Assembly (NCBI GenBank): GCA_002478885.1
Contig: DLKC01000063.1
Span: forward strand, 1-64,000
Origin: Chitinophagaceae bacterium UBA7600
GTDB taxonomy: Bacteria > Bacteroidota > Bacteroidia > Chitinophagales > Chitinophagaceae
Direction: 5' to 3'
Length of the DNA stretch: 64,000 nucleotides
The notes under the pieces are model-generated. The model saw only the letters and a list, made by a program, of their open reading frames with translations, did no database searches and was not told the DNA's origin. The position numbers and the translations under genes are program-made. Shown here piece by piece: positions 27,030 through 36,770 of this stretch. Each line of letters starts with the position of its first letter. Position 1 is the stretch's first letter.

Positions 27030-27764
27030 CTAATCAAGATCTTTGAGCACATTACTTATGCCACCGTCAATACAGATATTCGCGCCGTTTATGAAACCGA
27101 GCTCATCCTCTGCAAGCAGCAATGCAAGTTTGGAAACCTCTGCCGGCTTGCCTATGCGCTGAATCGGGTGCAGTTCATTCAATTTCTGCACCATATTTTC
27201 ATCGTTATTAAAGCCATCGCGGAGCATTTGTGTGTCGATTGCAGCGGGACTGATGGAGTTAACCCTTACCAAGCCCTGCAGGTCGACCGACATTGCTTTT
27301 GTGAGCCCTACCAGCGCACTCTTTGAAGTTGCATAGGCTATGAACTTCTTTTTTGTTAATTGTTGGTGTATGCTTGCTATGTTGATGATGCAGCCATGTG
27401 CACTTGCCAGTTTCTGCAAAAAATGCTGGCTAAGCAGCATAGGGCCAGTGAGATTGACATTTAAAGTATGGTTCCAATCCTGTATCCTGATTGCGTCGAG
27501 GTTATCGAGTATTTGTACAGCTGCGTTGTTGATAAGTACAGACAATTGCGGTACGTGTTCATCGAAATGCTGATCCATCTGTTGTTTATAACCAGGGTCG
27601 TTGCAATAAAGGTTGAGATCGAATTGGATAAACAGATCGCAATATGCTGATTGGCTATTTCTTACATCCAGCCCAATAACGCGGTAACCCTGTTCTTTAA
27701 AAGCCTTTGCGAGGCCACTGCCAATACCGCCAAGTACACCGGTAATAATTACTGCCTTTTGCAT
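27030..27764 (-). CDS. SDR family oxidoreductase
   Basis: 244-residue classical short-chain dehydrogenase. The nucleotide-binding motif is ITGVLGGIGSGLAKAF, NNAAVQILDN follows, and the catalytic set is Ser in NIASIHQQ and Y-A-T-S-K. The C-terminal GANICIDGGISN is typical. The start MQKAVIITGVLGG at 27764 shares one base with the upstream stop codon; a longer frame to 27866 would intrude into that gene. In this context it probably makes a keto or epimerised sugar-acid precursor together with the next two genes (inference). Confidence 0.9.
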   Translation of the reverse strand: MQKAVIITGVLGGIGSGLAKAFKEQGYRVIGLDVRNSQSAYCDLFIQFDLNLYCNDPGYKQQMDQHFDEHVPQLSVLINNAAVQILDNLDAIRIQDWNHTLNVNLTGPMLLSQHFLQKLASAHGCIINIASIHQQLTKKKFIAYATSKSALVGLTKAMSVDLQGLVRVNSISPAAIDTQMLRDGFNNDENMVQKLNELHPIQRIGKPAEVSKLALLLAEDELGFINGANICIDGGISNVLKDLD

Positions 27765-28699
27765 TATGAGATGTTTAAAAAACCAAATAATAACTCGATT
27801 GCCTTCATTGATGCCCGTCGAACAGCTTCGATGGTATTTGAGCCATTGTGTGTTCCAAAAATGCACTGCTCGAACTGGCGAAGCGGGCTACCGGCAGGAA
27901 GGGGTTCTGTTTCAAATACCTCCAGTGCAGCTGATGCTACTTTGCCGGAGAGCAACGCATCGGATAAGGCGGCTTCATCAATGAGCGGGCCTCTTGACAC
28001 GTTTACAATATGTACGCCATCTTTAACTAAATTGATGGTTTCCCTATTGATGATATGTTTTGTAGCCGGCGTTAAGGCGCAGGTAAGTATGATGAAATCG
28101 GCTTTATCCAACTGGTCTGGAAAATTTAAAATCGCCTGTATGCCTATTTCTTCTGCTGTTTTTTTGGCGTAAGGATCGTATCCGTTTACGATGACATCGA
28201 AGCCGAGCAGGCGCCGGGCGGTTGCAAGGCCAATATCACCTAGCCCTATCAAAGCAACCGTTTTGCCTGACAGCGACATACCAGCAGGTTTTATCCAGTT
28301 ACCCTTTCGAACTTCGCGATCTATGCGATAAGTCTGCCGGGCGAGCCCGGTAAAATAAGCAATAGCAACGTCGGCGACTTCGTTACCGAACATTTGTGGC
28401 GTATTTGATATTGGAATATTTAATTTTTTTGCTGCAGTGAAATCTACATTATCTACTCCGACTCCCCATTTAACAGCGGCTTTTAGTTTTCCAGCTTTGC
28501 CCGCAGCAAACACCCTTTCCGTTGCGGGATCATCGCCTATGATCCATGCATCCATACCAGGGAGAATATTGAGCAGTTCTTCTTCTGTTAAGGTCTGCAC
28601 AACATCCGGTGTAACGAGCTCTATTCCTTTAGCCTCGAAAAAATGCCTGAATTCGTCCACCCTTCTAAGCATTGGCGGGCATGTAATTAATACTTTCAT
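27764..28699 (-). CDS. D-2-hydroxyacid dehydrogenase (phosphoglycerate dehydrogenase-like)
   Basis: 311 residues. The NAD-binding loop is GLGDIGLATARRL. The catalytic residues are Arg in NVSRGPLIDEAAL, Glu in ALEVFETEPL and His in FGTHNGSNTIEA. It is shorter than SerA and lacks an ACT domain, so serine synthesis is unlikely. Its position between an SDR and an acylneuraminate cytidylyltransferase-like gene suggests oxidation or reduction of a 2-hydroxy sugar acid. The substrate is unknown. Confidence 0.9.
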   Translation of the reverse strand: MKVLITCPPMLRRVDEFRHFFEAKGIELVTPDVVQTLTEEELLNILPGMDAWIIGDDPATERVFAAGKAGKLKAAVKWGVGVDNVDFTAAKKLNIPISNTPQMFGNEVADVAIAYFTGLARQTYRIDREVRKGNWIKPAGMSLSGKTVALIGLGDIGLATARRLLGFDVIVNGYDPYAKKTAEEIGIQAILNFPDQLDKADFIILTCALTPATKHIINRETINLVKDGVHIVNVSRGPLIDEAALSDALLSGKVASAALEVFETEPLPAGSPLRQFEQCIFGTHNGSNTIEAVRRASMKAIELLFGFLNIS

Positions 28700-28700
28700 T

Positions 28701-29381
28701 TTATAAGATTGATCTCGTTTTTTTAAAGAGGAATTCTGCTACCGAAAAATTGAGTTCGATATCGATGTCCTGCGACTCAATTTCTGGTATTTCAAACAAG
28801 AATGGACGGTCCCCGATCCTGTTGTGTTTGCGTTGCAATATCTCTTCGGTAAAAATGTACATGCAGGAATTTTCTTCGAAGACAGGTGGCAAATCCTGCG
28901 TTCTGAGCAAGATATTGTGATTATGGTTTATAGGCCTTGCCAATTGGTCCCAATAACGGACTTGTCTTCTCGTAACGGAAAATAAAGAATCGTATACCGG
29001 ATAAACGCTTAAGAATTTTTCAATACCATTTGTGAGAGACTGGCTTGTAAGTATTGGATTGGTACTATGCGTTTGCAGGTAAAAATCTGAAGTAACCTGG
29101 CGAACGATGTTCAACAATACATCATTCATTGGTATTGCCCCATCACGCAGGTGTTCAGGCCGTTCCAGTAACAATACATCCGGGAAATGCTTCCGGGTTT
29201 GTTCCATGATATCGGGGCTGTCGGTATCAATAATCACTTTATCAATTGCTTTGCAGCCCAGTAACGCTTCGATGATATGATGAAAAAGTGGTTTACCGGC
29301 AAAATCCCGGTAATTTTTGCCCTTAACTCTTTCACTGGAATGTCGCATCGGTACCATTGCGACCATTTTGTATTTATCCAT
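28701..29381 (-). CDS. Acylneuraminate cytidylyltransferase family protein
   Basis: 226 residues from ATG 29381 (MDKYKMVAMVPMRHSSERV). The nucleotidyltransferase signature R-x3-S-E-R-V-x-G-K-N is present, followed by DFAGKPLFHHI, DKVIIDTDSPDIME, LQTHSTNPILTS and ENSCMYIFTEEIL. Characterised relatives activate nonulosonic acids or KDO with CTP. No NeuB-like synthase lies in the window, so the activated sugar or acid is uncertain. One base separates it from the dehydrogenase downstream. Confidence 0.86.
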   Translation of the reverse strand: MDKYKMVAMVPMRHSSERVKGKNYRDFAGKPLFHHIIEALLGCKAIDKVIIDTDSPDIMEQTRKHFPDVLLLERPEHLRDGAIPMNDVLLNIVRQVTSDFYLQTHSTNPILTSQSLTNGIEKFLSVYPVYDSLFSVTRRQVRYWDQLARPINHNHNILLRTQDLPPVFEENSCMYIFTEEILQRKHNRIGDRPFLFEIPEIESQDIDIELNFSVAEFLFKKTRSIL

Positions 29382-29447
29382 TGCTATTGTTTTTATATTG
29401 TTCTGGCAGAAAATCGGTTGATCCACCTTTTAAAAGGACATTCTAAT

Positions 29448-30404
29448 TCAGCTTTCGACGGCGCTATATATTATTCGTTCTCCGTATTCGGGTTCTTTAT
29501 TTTTTTTCTTCAGTTCATTCGGATAATAAAAGCGTTTCCTCAATTGTGCATCAACTTCATTTTTTTGCCGAAATCCAATATATGTTCCGAGAAATTGCAT
29601 GGTCCTGAATTGTACAATGTCTCTAAAGTTGAGGAACAATTTTCTTTCGTGGAAAGCATGAAAAACGTCGATGACAATGTTGATAACCGTGAGTCGTATG
29701 AAATCGAATAAGTTCATCGACTGGTTGGGCAATATTCTTTTTAATGCGATTGCTTCGCGCCTATACCTGTTCTTAATTTTCGAGGCATTTTCTTCATGAA
29801 CATGCACTATAGAAGCGTGGGCTTCATACACAATTTTCCATCCTTTTTTCTGGATTTTGAGGCCCCAGTCGAGGTCTTCCAGGCCCGTTAAGCTTTCATC
29901 ATATGGCTGTTCTTCCCAGAGCGATCTTCTTACGATAGCATTCGCATTATTGCAAAATGGGGTGAGTTGATTGTAGTTGGATTCTTTCGGAAACCATTTA
30001 TTCATTAACTGAAGCTCGGAATACCTGGTGTTTTCATTACCGGTTTGCCTTCCGTAAACGAGGCCGACTTTTTCGTCTTCAAACGGCTTTAACATTTTTT
30101 CAATCCAGTTTGTGTAGAGCGGATAAACGTGTGCGCTGGCAAAAAGCAGGTATTTACCCTTTGCAGCACTGCAGCCAATGTTCAAAGCCCTGCCAAAGGA
30201 AAAATCCCCGGACCTGATGCTGATTACAGAAGCCCCCATTTTATGGGCGATATAAGTGGTGGAGTCAGTGGACCCGGAATCGACTACAATTATTTCAATG
30301 CCTGTAACATTCTTTTGTTTATTTATTCCATCTATTAAACGACCGATATGTTTTTCTTCATTATATGATCGAATAATAATGCTGCAGATTATGTCATTTT
30401 TCAT
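29448..30404 (-). CDS. Glycosyltransferase family 2
   Basis: 318-residue GT-A transferase. Landmarks: CSIIIRSYNEEKHIGRL, VVDSGSTDSTTYIA (first DxD region), FGRALNIGCSAAKG, NANAIVRRSLW and GLEDLDWGLKIQKKG. The C-terminus is basic and lacks membrane spans. It starts at ATG 30404 rather than 30425 because MKNDIICSI fits family starts. It likely adds one residue of the repeat unit. There are 26 bases between its start and the Wzc stop. Confidence 0.9.
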   Translation of the reverse strand: MKNDIICSIIIRSYNEEKHIGRLIDGINKQKNVTGIEIIVVDSGSTDSTTYIAHKMGASVISIRSGDFSFGRALNIGCSAAKGKYLLFASAHVYPLYTNWIEKMLKPFEDEKVGLVYGRQTGNENTRYSELQLMNKWFPKESNYNQLTPFCNNANAIVRRSLWEEQPYDESLTGLEDLDWGLKIQKKGWKIVYEAHASIVHVHEENASKIKNRYRREAIALKRILPNQSMNLFDFIRLTVINIVIDVFHAFHERKLFLNFRDIVQFRTMQFLGTYIGFRQKNEVDAQLRKRFYYPNELKKKNKEPEYGERIIYSAVES

Positions 30405-30430
30405 CAGGTATATTTTAAACAACACTCGAC

Positions 30431-32827
30431 TTAAAGTATGCTCTTCGACTTTCGGTTCTTTTTACGGGATTCATCGTTGCCATATCCGTAACCATACCCG
30501 TAACCATAGCCATAACCATACCCATACCCATACCTGTAAGAAGCTCCTTTTTTTACATCATTTACAACAATATAAAGATTGGAGAACTTACCGGTGCCAA
30601 CAATATCGTTGATAATTTCCAGGTTGCCTTTAAATGTGTACGCCTGCCGCACCACATAAAGATTTACGTCGCTGTGCTTTGCCAAAATCTGGGCATCGGT
30701 TACCGCACCAATCGGTGGAGCGTCTATGATAATAATGTCGTACAGTTCTTTCAACTGGGCAAACATTTCGGATGTTTCCGTCTTCATGAGCAATTCAGCT
30801 GCATTGGGAGGAACCGGCCCTGAACTAAGCAAATGAACATTAGGGCTTTCCGGTAATACCTTTATAAAATTTCTTACCTGTTCACCTGAAATGACGTAAT
30901 TGGAAAACCCGGTGCTATTGCTTTGGCCCAGCATACCCGAAAGTTTGGGTTTACGGAGGTCCAATTCCATCAATAACACTTTTTTACCAGAGAGTGCATA
31001 AACGTGCCCAAGATTTGCTGCAATAAAAGATTTTCCTTCACCTGTTATTGATGAGGTAAGCAGGATGATCGGGCAGGATTTGGTTCCTATCACAAAATCC
31101 ATATTGGTTCTGAACATGCGAAACTGCTCAGCAACAACCGTGCGGATTTTTTCTTTTGAAGTAATGATTTCTGCTCCTTCACTGTGGCCTATTTCTGCCA
31201 AAATAGTGCAATTGGTATGATCTGTTATATCATTTTTTTCGCGAATCTTAGTGTTGAGTGTATCCTTAAGCATAACAAAGGCAGTCGGTAATCCGAGCCC
31301 TAATATCAGTGCAAAAGCCAACACCATTGTCTTATTTGGAAAATAAGGTTTGTATTCTGTTTTTGGACTTTCAATAACACTAGCACTCGCAATGTTGGAA
31401 GCTCTTGATATGGCTGTCTCTTCTTTTTTCTGCAGCAGGTACAGATATATTGCCTGTTTTACGTCCCGTTCCCTTGACAGGTCAATGTATTCTCTTTCCT
31501 GTCGTGGCACACTTTGGACAAAGGATGATAGCTGTGTATTTTCAGAAAGGATTCTCTGCTTGCTGATCTCCATTGCTTTTTGCTGATTCTGCAGACTTTT
31601 TACAATGTTGGCCCTAACAGCAGTTATTTGCAGATCCAGGTTATTCAGAATCGGGTTTTTATCTGTTGTTGAAAGTGCCTGCTGTTCACGTATAGCAATC
31701 AAACTATTGTACTGTTGTATCAGTGCAATGAAATTGGGATCTGGATTAAGCGTCGCCGGCACCGCCCTTGAATTTGTTTTTTCATCCTGTACATAAGCCA
31801 GCGTGCTTTTGATAACATTCAACTGCACTTCAACCTCGTTCAATTTGTCCTTATAGGCTGTAGAATTGTCGATAAGTGCTTTTGCCTGTTCACTGAGATC
31901 AGCAATATTGTTACGCTGCTTAAATCCCTGAATTTCAGATTCAATTTTGTTGAGTTCGGTAACCACAATTCCGATACGTGTATTAATAAACAGCAGCGAA
32001 CTGTCGATAATCTGGTTTTTCTGATTGAGGTTGTACGAGATGTAATCATCAATGAGTGTCCTTAGTATATCTTCGGCTTTTTGTGGCACATTTGAACTGT
32101 AGGTAAGGCTGATCACACTCGCTTCTTTGTCATCTATGGCAAAGCTCATTTTCTCAGCGATGCCGGAAACTACCTCATCAATCGATGATATCCTAAAATG
32201 ATAGTCATACCCGGGCTCGAATTGTTTCCCGGTTGGATTGACACATATTTTACCCAGTGCAGTTAAAATAGTGTCACCGAATTTTCCTTCACCGGCAAAA
32301 GATGAGTCCAGGGATTCGCCTGCCAGGCTGAAATCCATTCCCTGCTTTTTATTGCTGAAGCTGATATCGAAATCTGCACCTGTAATAGAATCGTTTAGCG
32401 GGACATAGGTAACGGCAAAAGGACTCTGCTGGTATAATTCAACACTACGCACCCTTCCTTTGCGGTAATAAAGTATATTCAGGTGGTTTTCCCTCGTCAT
32501 CTTGTCCATAAGATCCCTTGCCTTCAAGATTGCCAATTCGTTGTTTACATTGCTTTTTACATTGAACAAGCTACCAAAATCCTGAAGCATAGAAGAGGAG
32601 AGCCCAAACATGGAATTACCTGACTTGCTGTCCTGATCCTGCACCAATACTTTTGCGTGGGCATAATAAAGTGGCGTAGAATACCTGATAAAAAGAAGTC
32701 CCAAAACCACACACGCAGCCAATGAAACTGCATACAGTTTCCAATGGTCGATGAACCTGGACAGCAATTTTTTTATATCGAAATCATCCCCGTCACCGGA
32801 AAAGCGGTTATTCACTTTACTATTCAT
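30431..32827 (-). CDS. Polysaccharide biosynthesis tyrosine autokinase (Wzc-like)
   Basis: 798-residue inner-membrane copolymerase plus BY-kinase. Order: Wzz domain with membrane segment near residue 35, a long periplasmic coiled coil (about 250-460), a GNVR-like segment (VPRQEREYIDLSRERDVKQ), a second membrane span near 500, and a cytosolic kinase with Walker A in TGEGKSFIAANLG, Walker A' in LLMELDLRKP and Walker B in IIIIDAPP. The tail is unusual: nine Tyr-Gly dipeptides in a row after SYR. Such tyrosine clusters are the autophosphorylation sites. It controls chain length and export together with Wza. Confidence 0.95.
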   Translation of the reverse strand: MNSKVNNRFSGDGDDFDIKKLLSRFIDHWKLYAVSLAACVVLGLLFIRYSTPLYYAHAKVLVQDQDSKSGNSMFGLSSSMLQDFGSLFNVKSNVNNELAILKARDLMDKMTRENHLNILYYRKGRVRSVELYQQSPFAVTYVPLNDSITGADFDISFSNKKQGMDFSLAGESLDSSFAGEGKFGDTILTALGKICVNPTGKQFEPGYDYHFRISSIDEVVSGIAEKMSFAIDDKEASVISLTYSSNVPQKAEDILRTLIDDYISYNLNQKNQIIDSSLLFINTRIGIVVTELNKIESEIQGFKQRNNIADLSEQAKALIDNSTAYKDKLNEVEVQLNVIKSTLAYVQDEKTNSRAVPATLNPDPNFIALIQQYNSLIAIREQQALSTTDKNPILNNLDLQITAVRANIVKSLQNQQKAMEISKQRILSENTQLSSFVQSVPRQEREYIDLSRERDVKQAIYLYLLQKKEETAISRASNIASASVIESPKTEYKPYFPNKTMVLAFALILGLGLPTAFVMLKDTLNTKIREKNDITDHTNCTILAEIGHSEGAEIITSKEKIRTVVAEQFRMFRTNMDFVIGTKSCPIILLTSSITGEGKSFIAANLGHVYALSGKKVLLMELDLRKPKLSGMLGQSNSTGFSNYVISGEQVRNFIKVLPESPNVHLLSSGPVPPNAAELLMKTETSEMFAQLKELYDIIIIDAPPIGAVTDAQILAKHSDVNLYVVRQAYTFKGNLEIINDIVGTGKFSNLYIVVNDVKKGASYRYGYGYGYGYGYGYGYGYGNDESRKKNRKSKSIL
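30477..30536. repeat. Degenerate hexanucleotide repeat encoding the Tyr-Gly tail
   Basis: On the minus strand this is nine TAY-GGN units, that is imperfect 6-base repeats. The third codon positions vary, so it is not a perfect slippage tract, but unequal recombination could change the number of tyrosines without breaking the frame. Confidence 0.75.
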
Positions 32828-32846
32828 TCTCTTTTCGTTATATGCC

Positions 32847-33656
32847 TTAATAATTTACTCTTGTTGCTATTACGATCAGCAGCGAAAGAAGTGATGCAGC
32901 CAGGGCATAATTCCTTGTTTTCGCCATATCGAGGCTTGCGGCCTTTGATTTATCAGGTTCAACATAGATCACATCGCTTTGTTTCAGCCAGAAGTAAGGA
33001 GAACTTATTATATCTTTTGAATTAAGGTTAAGTCGTACCATATTTTTTGTGCCGGCTGAATCCCGAATCAGTAACACATTATCCCTTTTGCCGTAAATAG
33101 TCATATCCCCTGCCATACCCAGAGCATCAAGCAGGTTTATCTTTTCGTTGGGTATGGTGTAAGTTGCTGGGCGCAACACTTCCCCCATAACTGTTATTTT
33201 AAAATTATTGTACCGAACGTCCACCGTTGCTTCTTTATAGAGATCCTTTACTTTTTGTTTGATCTGTTCTTTTGCCTGGAAAGTAGTCATGCCCTGCACA
33301 TGGATAATACCGACGATGGGTAGTTCAATATTTCCTTCTTTATCTACCATATGTCCTGCAGTAACCTGGTTGCCCAGACTGGTGGTTGAGCTGCTCGAAC
33401 CTATTGCGGAAACCACAGTATTGCCTGCTGCAAAAAGGGCATTTGATTTTTCATCAAGCGTAAGAATGCTTATAAGCAATATGTCATCGGGTTGAATAAG
33501 CGGATAACTAAAATTCTGCAGTTTTGCTGAAACGGGCTTTGAGGTATCTGAAATGTCTTTGAAATAAGGAATCTTTTCGTAAGTTTTACAGGAAAACAAT
33601 GCCGCGGAAATAGAAATCATTAAGACTGAAAACTGAAATGTTTTTTTCACATCCAT
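32847..33656 (-). CDS. Polysaccharide export lipoprotein (Wza/OPX family)
   Basis: 269 residues. Lipoprotein signal with lipobox ALFSC at residues 19-23. The polysaccharide export domain begins YPLIQPDDILLISIL, and one SLBB domain follows (FKITVMGEVLRPATY, LLDALGMAGDM). Near the C-terminus is a hydrophobic segment (ALAASLLSLLIVIATRV), which may span the outer membrane as in Wza or the inner membrane in Bacteroidota-type OPX proteins. It is the first gene of the minus-strand polysaccharide operon, 19 bases before wzc. Confidence 0.92.
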   Translation of the reverse strand: MDVKKTFQFSVLMISISAALFSCKTYEKIPYFKDISDTSKPVSAKLQNFSYPLIQPDDILLISILTLDEKSNALFAAGNTVVSAIGSSSSTTSLGNQVTAGHMVDKEGNIELPIVGIIHVQGMTTFQAKEQIKQKVKDLYKEATVDVRYNNFKITVMGEVLRPATYTIPNEKINLLDALGMAGDMTIYGKRDNVLLIRDSAGTKNMVRLNLNSKDIISSPYFWLKQSDVIYVEPDKSKAASLDMAKTRNYALAASLLSLLIVIATRVNY

Positions 33657-34400
33657 AGAACAGTGGTGTTTGTCTCTTTAGTTACTTTTCAAAGTGCGCA
33701 AGATAATTCAAATGCCTTTTCAATGCCCATATTAATTTTTCGTAAATAGCTACTAGCCTCATAATCAAGGTATTTTATTGCAGTAATCTTTTCCTACTCA
33801 GCTATTCAAAAAACTAATTAAGCCATATTTAGGCAAATGAATACAGGTTGCCATAGATCTAGCGGCAACATATTTTTTTGAGTGGAGTAGCTTAACATGG
33901 ATACTGAATTCAAACGGGCCTTCGTAGTTTGGTTCCGCTTATGATATTCTACGATTTGAACCTTACTACTTTATTGCATTAATAACATTTGAATTGGCTG
34001 CCCTGACATTAGCAGGCGCTGCAAGTTAAAAACGGAAATTCTCAAACCTTAAAGTAAAAAAATTTATTTCTATCCAAATGAGACAATAAATGTGCCTATA
34101 CCCGGAGCTTAAAAATAAGGTGTTGATTATGAATAAGTTATGGTTTGATAATTCCAGCACCCCAGTCCGGTAATCGGTTAAAGACTATAGGTAATACAGT
34201 CTTTGCATTGACTGCAGGTTACAATATGACCAGGTATTGTAACAAAGAGACGCAAGGTTTATCAATGGAAGACCGCAATACTCTATGCCGGGTTTTGCGT
34301 TATTATGCTGTGGCAACTGGCTTTAAGATTTCCTTTTAGCCTTACTGGCTGCGGCTGACCATTTTTCCCTTATTTTGCAACCTCTACAAAAATTAATTAA
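33657..34400. other. 744-base gap between divergent genes
   Basis: This is the upstream region of the polysaccharide operon (minus) and of the DUF5606 gene (plus). It is AT-rich and contains no convincing ORF; a 64-codon TTG-start frame at 34145-34339 lacks family features. I saw no clean TAnnTTTG box on either strand and no copy of the dispersed element. Its length suggests a long 5' leader or regulatory region for the polysaccharide operon, but no structure is obvious by eye. Confidence 0.5.
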
Positions 34401-34901
34401 ATGGAATACAGCAAACTGATCAGTGTAACGGGCCTTGGCGGACTCTTTGAAATGATTGCCAGCAAGACAGATGGCGCAATTGTTCGTTCATTAGATGACA
34501 AGACGAGCAAATTTATCTCCAGCCGCCAACACAGTTTTTCTCACCTTGAGAGTATTGAAGTGTATACGCAGCACGAAAACGTTAACCTGATCGATATTTT
34601 CAAATCGATGGATGCAAGCTCGGAGCAACTGCCCTCTGAAAAGGATGCTGCAGCTATTAAAAAATATTTTGAAAAAGTATATCCGGAGATGGATTTCGAC
34701 AGGGTTTACTCCAGCGACATGAAGAAAATGGTTCGTTGGTTTGGGATACTCAAAGCCAATGCAATAGAACTGAAACTGAGTAACGAAGAAGCAGCAGCAG
34801 AAGTGGCTGACGAAAATGAGGCTGATGCGGTAACCGTTGCTGCAGTAAGCGAGCCTGAAAAGCCGAAGAAAAAAGCGGCAAAAAAGAAGGATGCTGAATA
34901 A
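34401..34901 (+). CDS. DUF5606 domain-containing protein
   Basis: 166 residues, cytoplasmic. The N-terminal domain (MEYSKLISVTGLGGLFEM, GAIVRSLDDKTSKFISSR, HENVNLIDIFKSM) matches DUF5606, a conserved Bacteroidota family with an SH3-like look. A helical part (YPEMDFDRVYSSDMKKMVRW) and an acidic-then-lysine-rich tail (KPKKKAAKKKDAE) follow. The function is unknown in the literature I recall. The basic tail could contact nucleic acid. Confidence 0.85.
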   Translation: MEYSKLISVTGLGGLFEMIASKTDGAIVRSLDDKTSKFISSRQHSFSHLESIEVYTQHENVNLIDIFKSMDASSEQLPSEKDAAAIKKYFEKVYPEMDFDRVYSSDMKKMVRWFGILKANAIELKLSNEEAAAEVADENEADAVTVAAVSEPEKPKKKAAKKKDAE

Positions 34902-34940
34902 GTCGCATACCAAGCCAGCCTGCCGCATAGCGGACGTAGC

Positions 34941-34960
34941 GCGCAAGAGTGCGACGCAAC
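34941..34960 (+). repeat. Single copy of the intergenic element, subtype A
   Basis: GCGCAAGAGTGCGACGCAAC; the GTAC end reads GCGC here. It lies 40 bases past the DUF5606 stop and 49 bases before the peptidase start. Confidence 0.82.
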
Positions 34961-35008
34961 GGATGTTGAAATAACTTACTGATGCCTGGGCTCCAAAAAA
35001 GTATTATT

Positions 35009-36730
35009 ATGTTATTAAGCGCAGATATAAAAAGAACGGAACGTCATTTTGTTCCGGGTGATTTTAAAGTAACTACCTGGGAAGGGCTGGAACCCTATTT
35101 TCGGCTACTGCTTGACAGGCCTATTTCCTCACCAGCCGACCTTGAGCATTGGTTAAAGGATGTAAGCGAAATGGAGGCGGTGGTTAGTGAAGATGCCTGC
35201 TGGCGGCAGATACGTATGACATGCGATACAACAGACAAAGAGCTGGAAGAAGCCTTTACTTATTTCTGCATGGAAATTCAGCCGAGATTGCAACCGTATG
35301 CAGATAAGCTTAACCGGAAACTGATTGCATGTAGTTTTAGCAGCGAGCTTGACAAACAAAAATATTTTACCTACCTGCGCACGGTTAAAAAGAACATTGA
35401 TCTTTTTCGTGAAGAAAATATTGCTTTACAAGCTGAATTAAGTGTGATGCAGCAGCAATTTGCTGTGGTATCGGGCAAAATGACGGTTGAGGTGAATGGC
35501 CAGGAATATACTTTACAACAGGCTTCCAAATTTTTGGAAAGTCACGACCGTAAGTTGCGCGAATCTGTTTACCGGAAGATACAGGAACGCCGCCTGCAAG
35601 ACCGGAAAGAGCTTCATGATCTGTTTACGCAGCTTATTGAACGCAGGCATAAAGTTGCTGTGAATGCGGGTTTTGCCAATTATCGTGACTATAAGTTCGT
35701 GGAACTTAGCAGATTTGATTACAATAAAGAGGATTGCTACCGTTTTCATGAAGCCGTGAAATTGCATGTATTGCCTATTGTTGAGAAAATTTATGAACAA
35801 AAGAGAGCCAAGCTCGGTCTCGATACGTTGAAACCATGGGATATTGACGCACAACCAGAGGGAACGCAACCACTAAATCCTTTTAGGACGGGAACAGAAT
35901 TGCTTGAAAAGACCAAACAGTGTTTTGAAGCAATACATCCTTTTTTTGCCGACTGTTTGCGGACGATGGACAGGATGAAACATTTTGATCTCGAAAGCAG
36001 AAAAGGGAAGGCGCCTGGCGGCTATAATTGTCCATTAGCCGAGAGTGGCGCACCATTTATTTTTATGAATGCGGCCGGCCAGATGGATGATGTAATTACA
36101 ATGGTACATGAAGGTGGCCATGCTATTCATTCTTTTTTGTCGCACGGTCTTGAACTGAGCGCCTTTAAAGACTATCCAATGGAGATTGCCGAGGTTGCCA
36201 GTATGTCGATGGAATTGTTCAGTATGAGCCATTGGCAAGCTTTTTTTAGCAACGACGACGAGTTACAGCGGGCAAAGGAACATCAACTAGAGCGTGTTAT
36301 TACCATCTTCCCGTGGATTGCTACAATAGACAAATTTCAACATTGGGTTTATGAAAACCCGGCACATACAATTGAAGAGCGTACGGCAAAATGGGTAGAG
36401 ATACTTAATGAGTTCACACCCGCCAATGTTGATACTGATGGCCTGCAACGATACCGGGAAACTGGCTGGCAGAGACAATTGCATTTGTTTGAAGTTCCAT
36501 TTTATTATATTGAATATGGCATTGCCCAACTTGGCGCAATTGGCCTGTGGATGCAGTATGAGCAAAACCGCCAACTGGCTTTAACGCATTATATAAACGC
36601 GTTAAGACTCGGTGGAACGAAAACCCTGCCGGAACTATACGAGGCAGCGGGCCTGAAATTTGACCTTTCGCCTGACTACATTAAAACATTAATGGAATTC
36701 GTTAACCGCGAATTTGAAGAAATAGGGTAA
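35009..36730 (+). CDS. M3 family oligoendopeptidase
   Basis: 573-residue cytoplasmic metallopeptidase (PepF/thimet family) that degrades oligopeptides. Zinc motif HEGGHAIHSF near residues 367-376 with the third ligand in YPMEIAEVASMSMELF. The N-terminal helical domain begins RHFVPGDFKVTTWEGLEPYF. I prefer ATG 35009 (MLLSADIKRTERHFVP) because relatives begin about ten residues before this block; ATG 34982 adds nine residues and is also possible. Ended by the terminator at 36771. Confidence 0.93.
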   Translation: MLLSADIKRTERHFVPGDFKVTTWEGLEPYFRLLLDRPISSPADLEHWLKDVSEMEAVVSEDACWRQIRMTCDTTDKELEEAFTYFCMEIQPRLQPYADKLNRKLIACSFSSELDKQKYFTYLRTVKKNIDLFREENIALQAELSVMQQQFAVVSGKMTVEVNGQEYTLQQASKFLESHDRKLRESVYRKIQERRLQDRKELHDLFTQLIERRHKVAVNAGFANYRDYKFVELSRFDYNKEDCYRFHEAVKLHVLPIVEKIYEQKRAKLGLDTLKPWDIDAQPEGTQPLNPFRTGTELLEKTKQCFEAIHPFFADCLRTMDRMKHFDLESRKGKAPGGYNCPLAESGAPFIFMNAAGQMDDVITMVHEGGHAIHSFLSHGLELSAFKDYPMEIAEVASMSMELFSMSHWQAFFSNDDELQRAKEHQLERVITIFPWIATIDKFQHWVYENPAHTIEERTAKWVEILNEFTPANVDTDGLQRYRETGWQRQLHLFEVPFYYIEYGIAQLGAIGLWMQYEQNRQLALTHYINALRLGGTKTLPELYEAAGLKFDLSPDYIKTLMEFVNREFEEIG

Positions 36731-36770
36731 TCGCCTGGTAGTGTCCTGGCGAATATTCATAAGAATAAGA

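Noticed and set aside
34145..34339. 64-codon plus-strand frame in the gap before DUF5606
   Set aside because: TTG start, no signal, no domain, no conserved-looking block; composition like its AT-rich surroundings.
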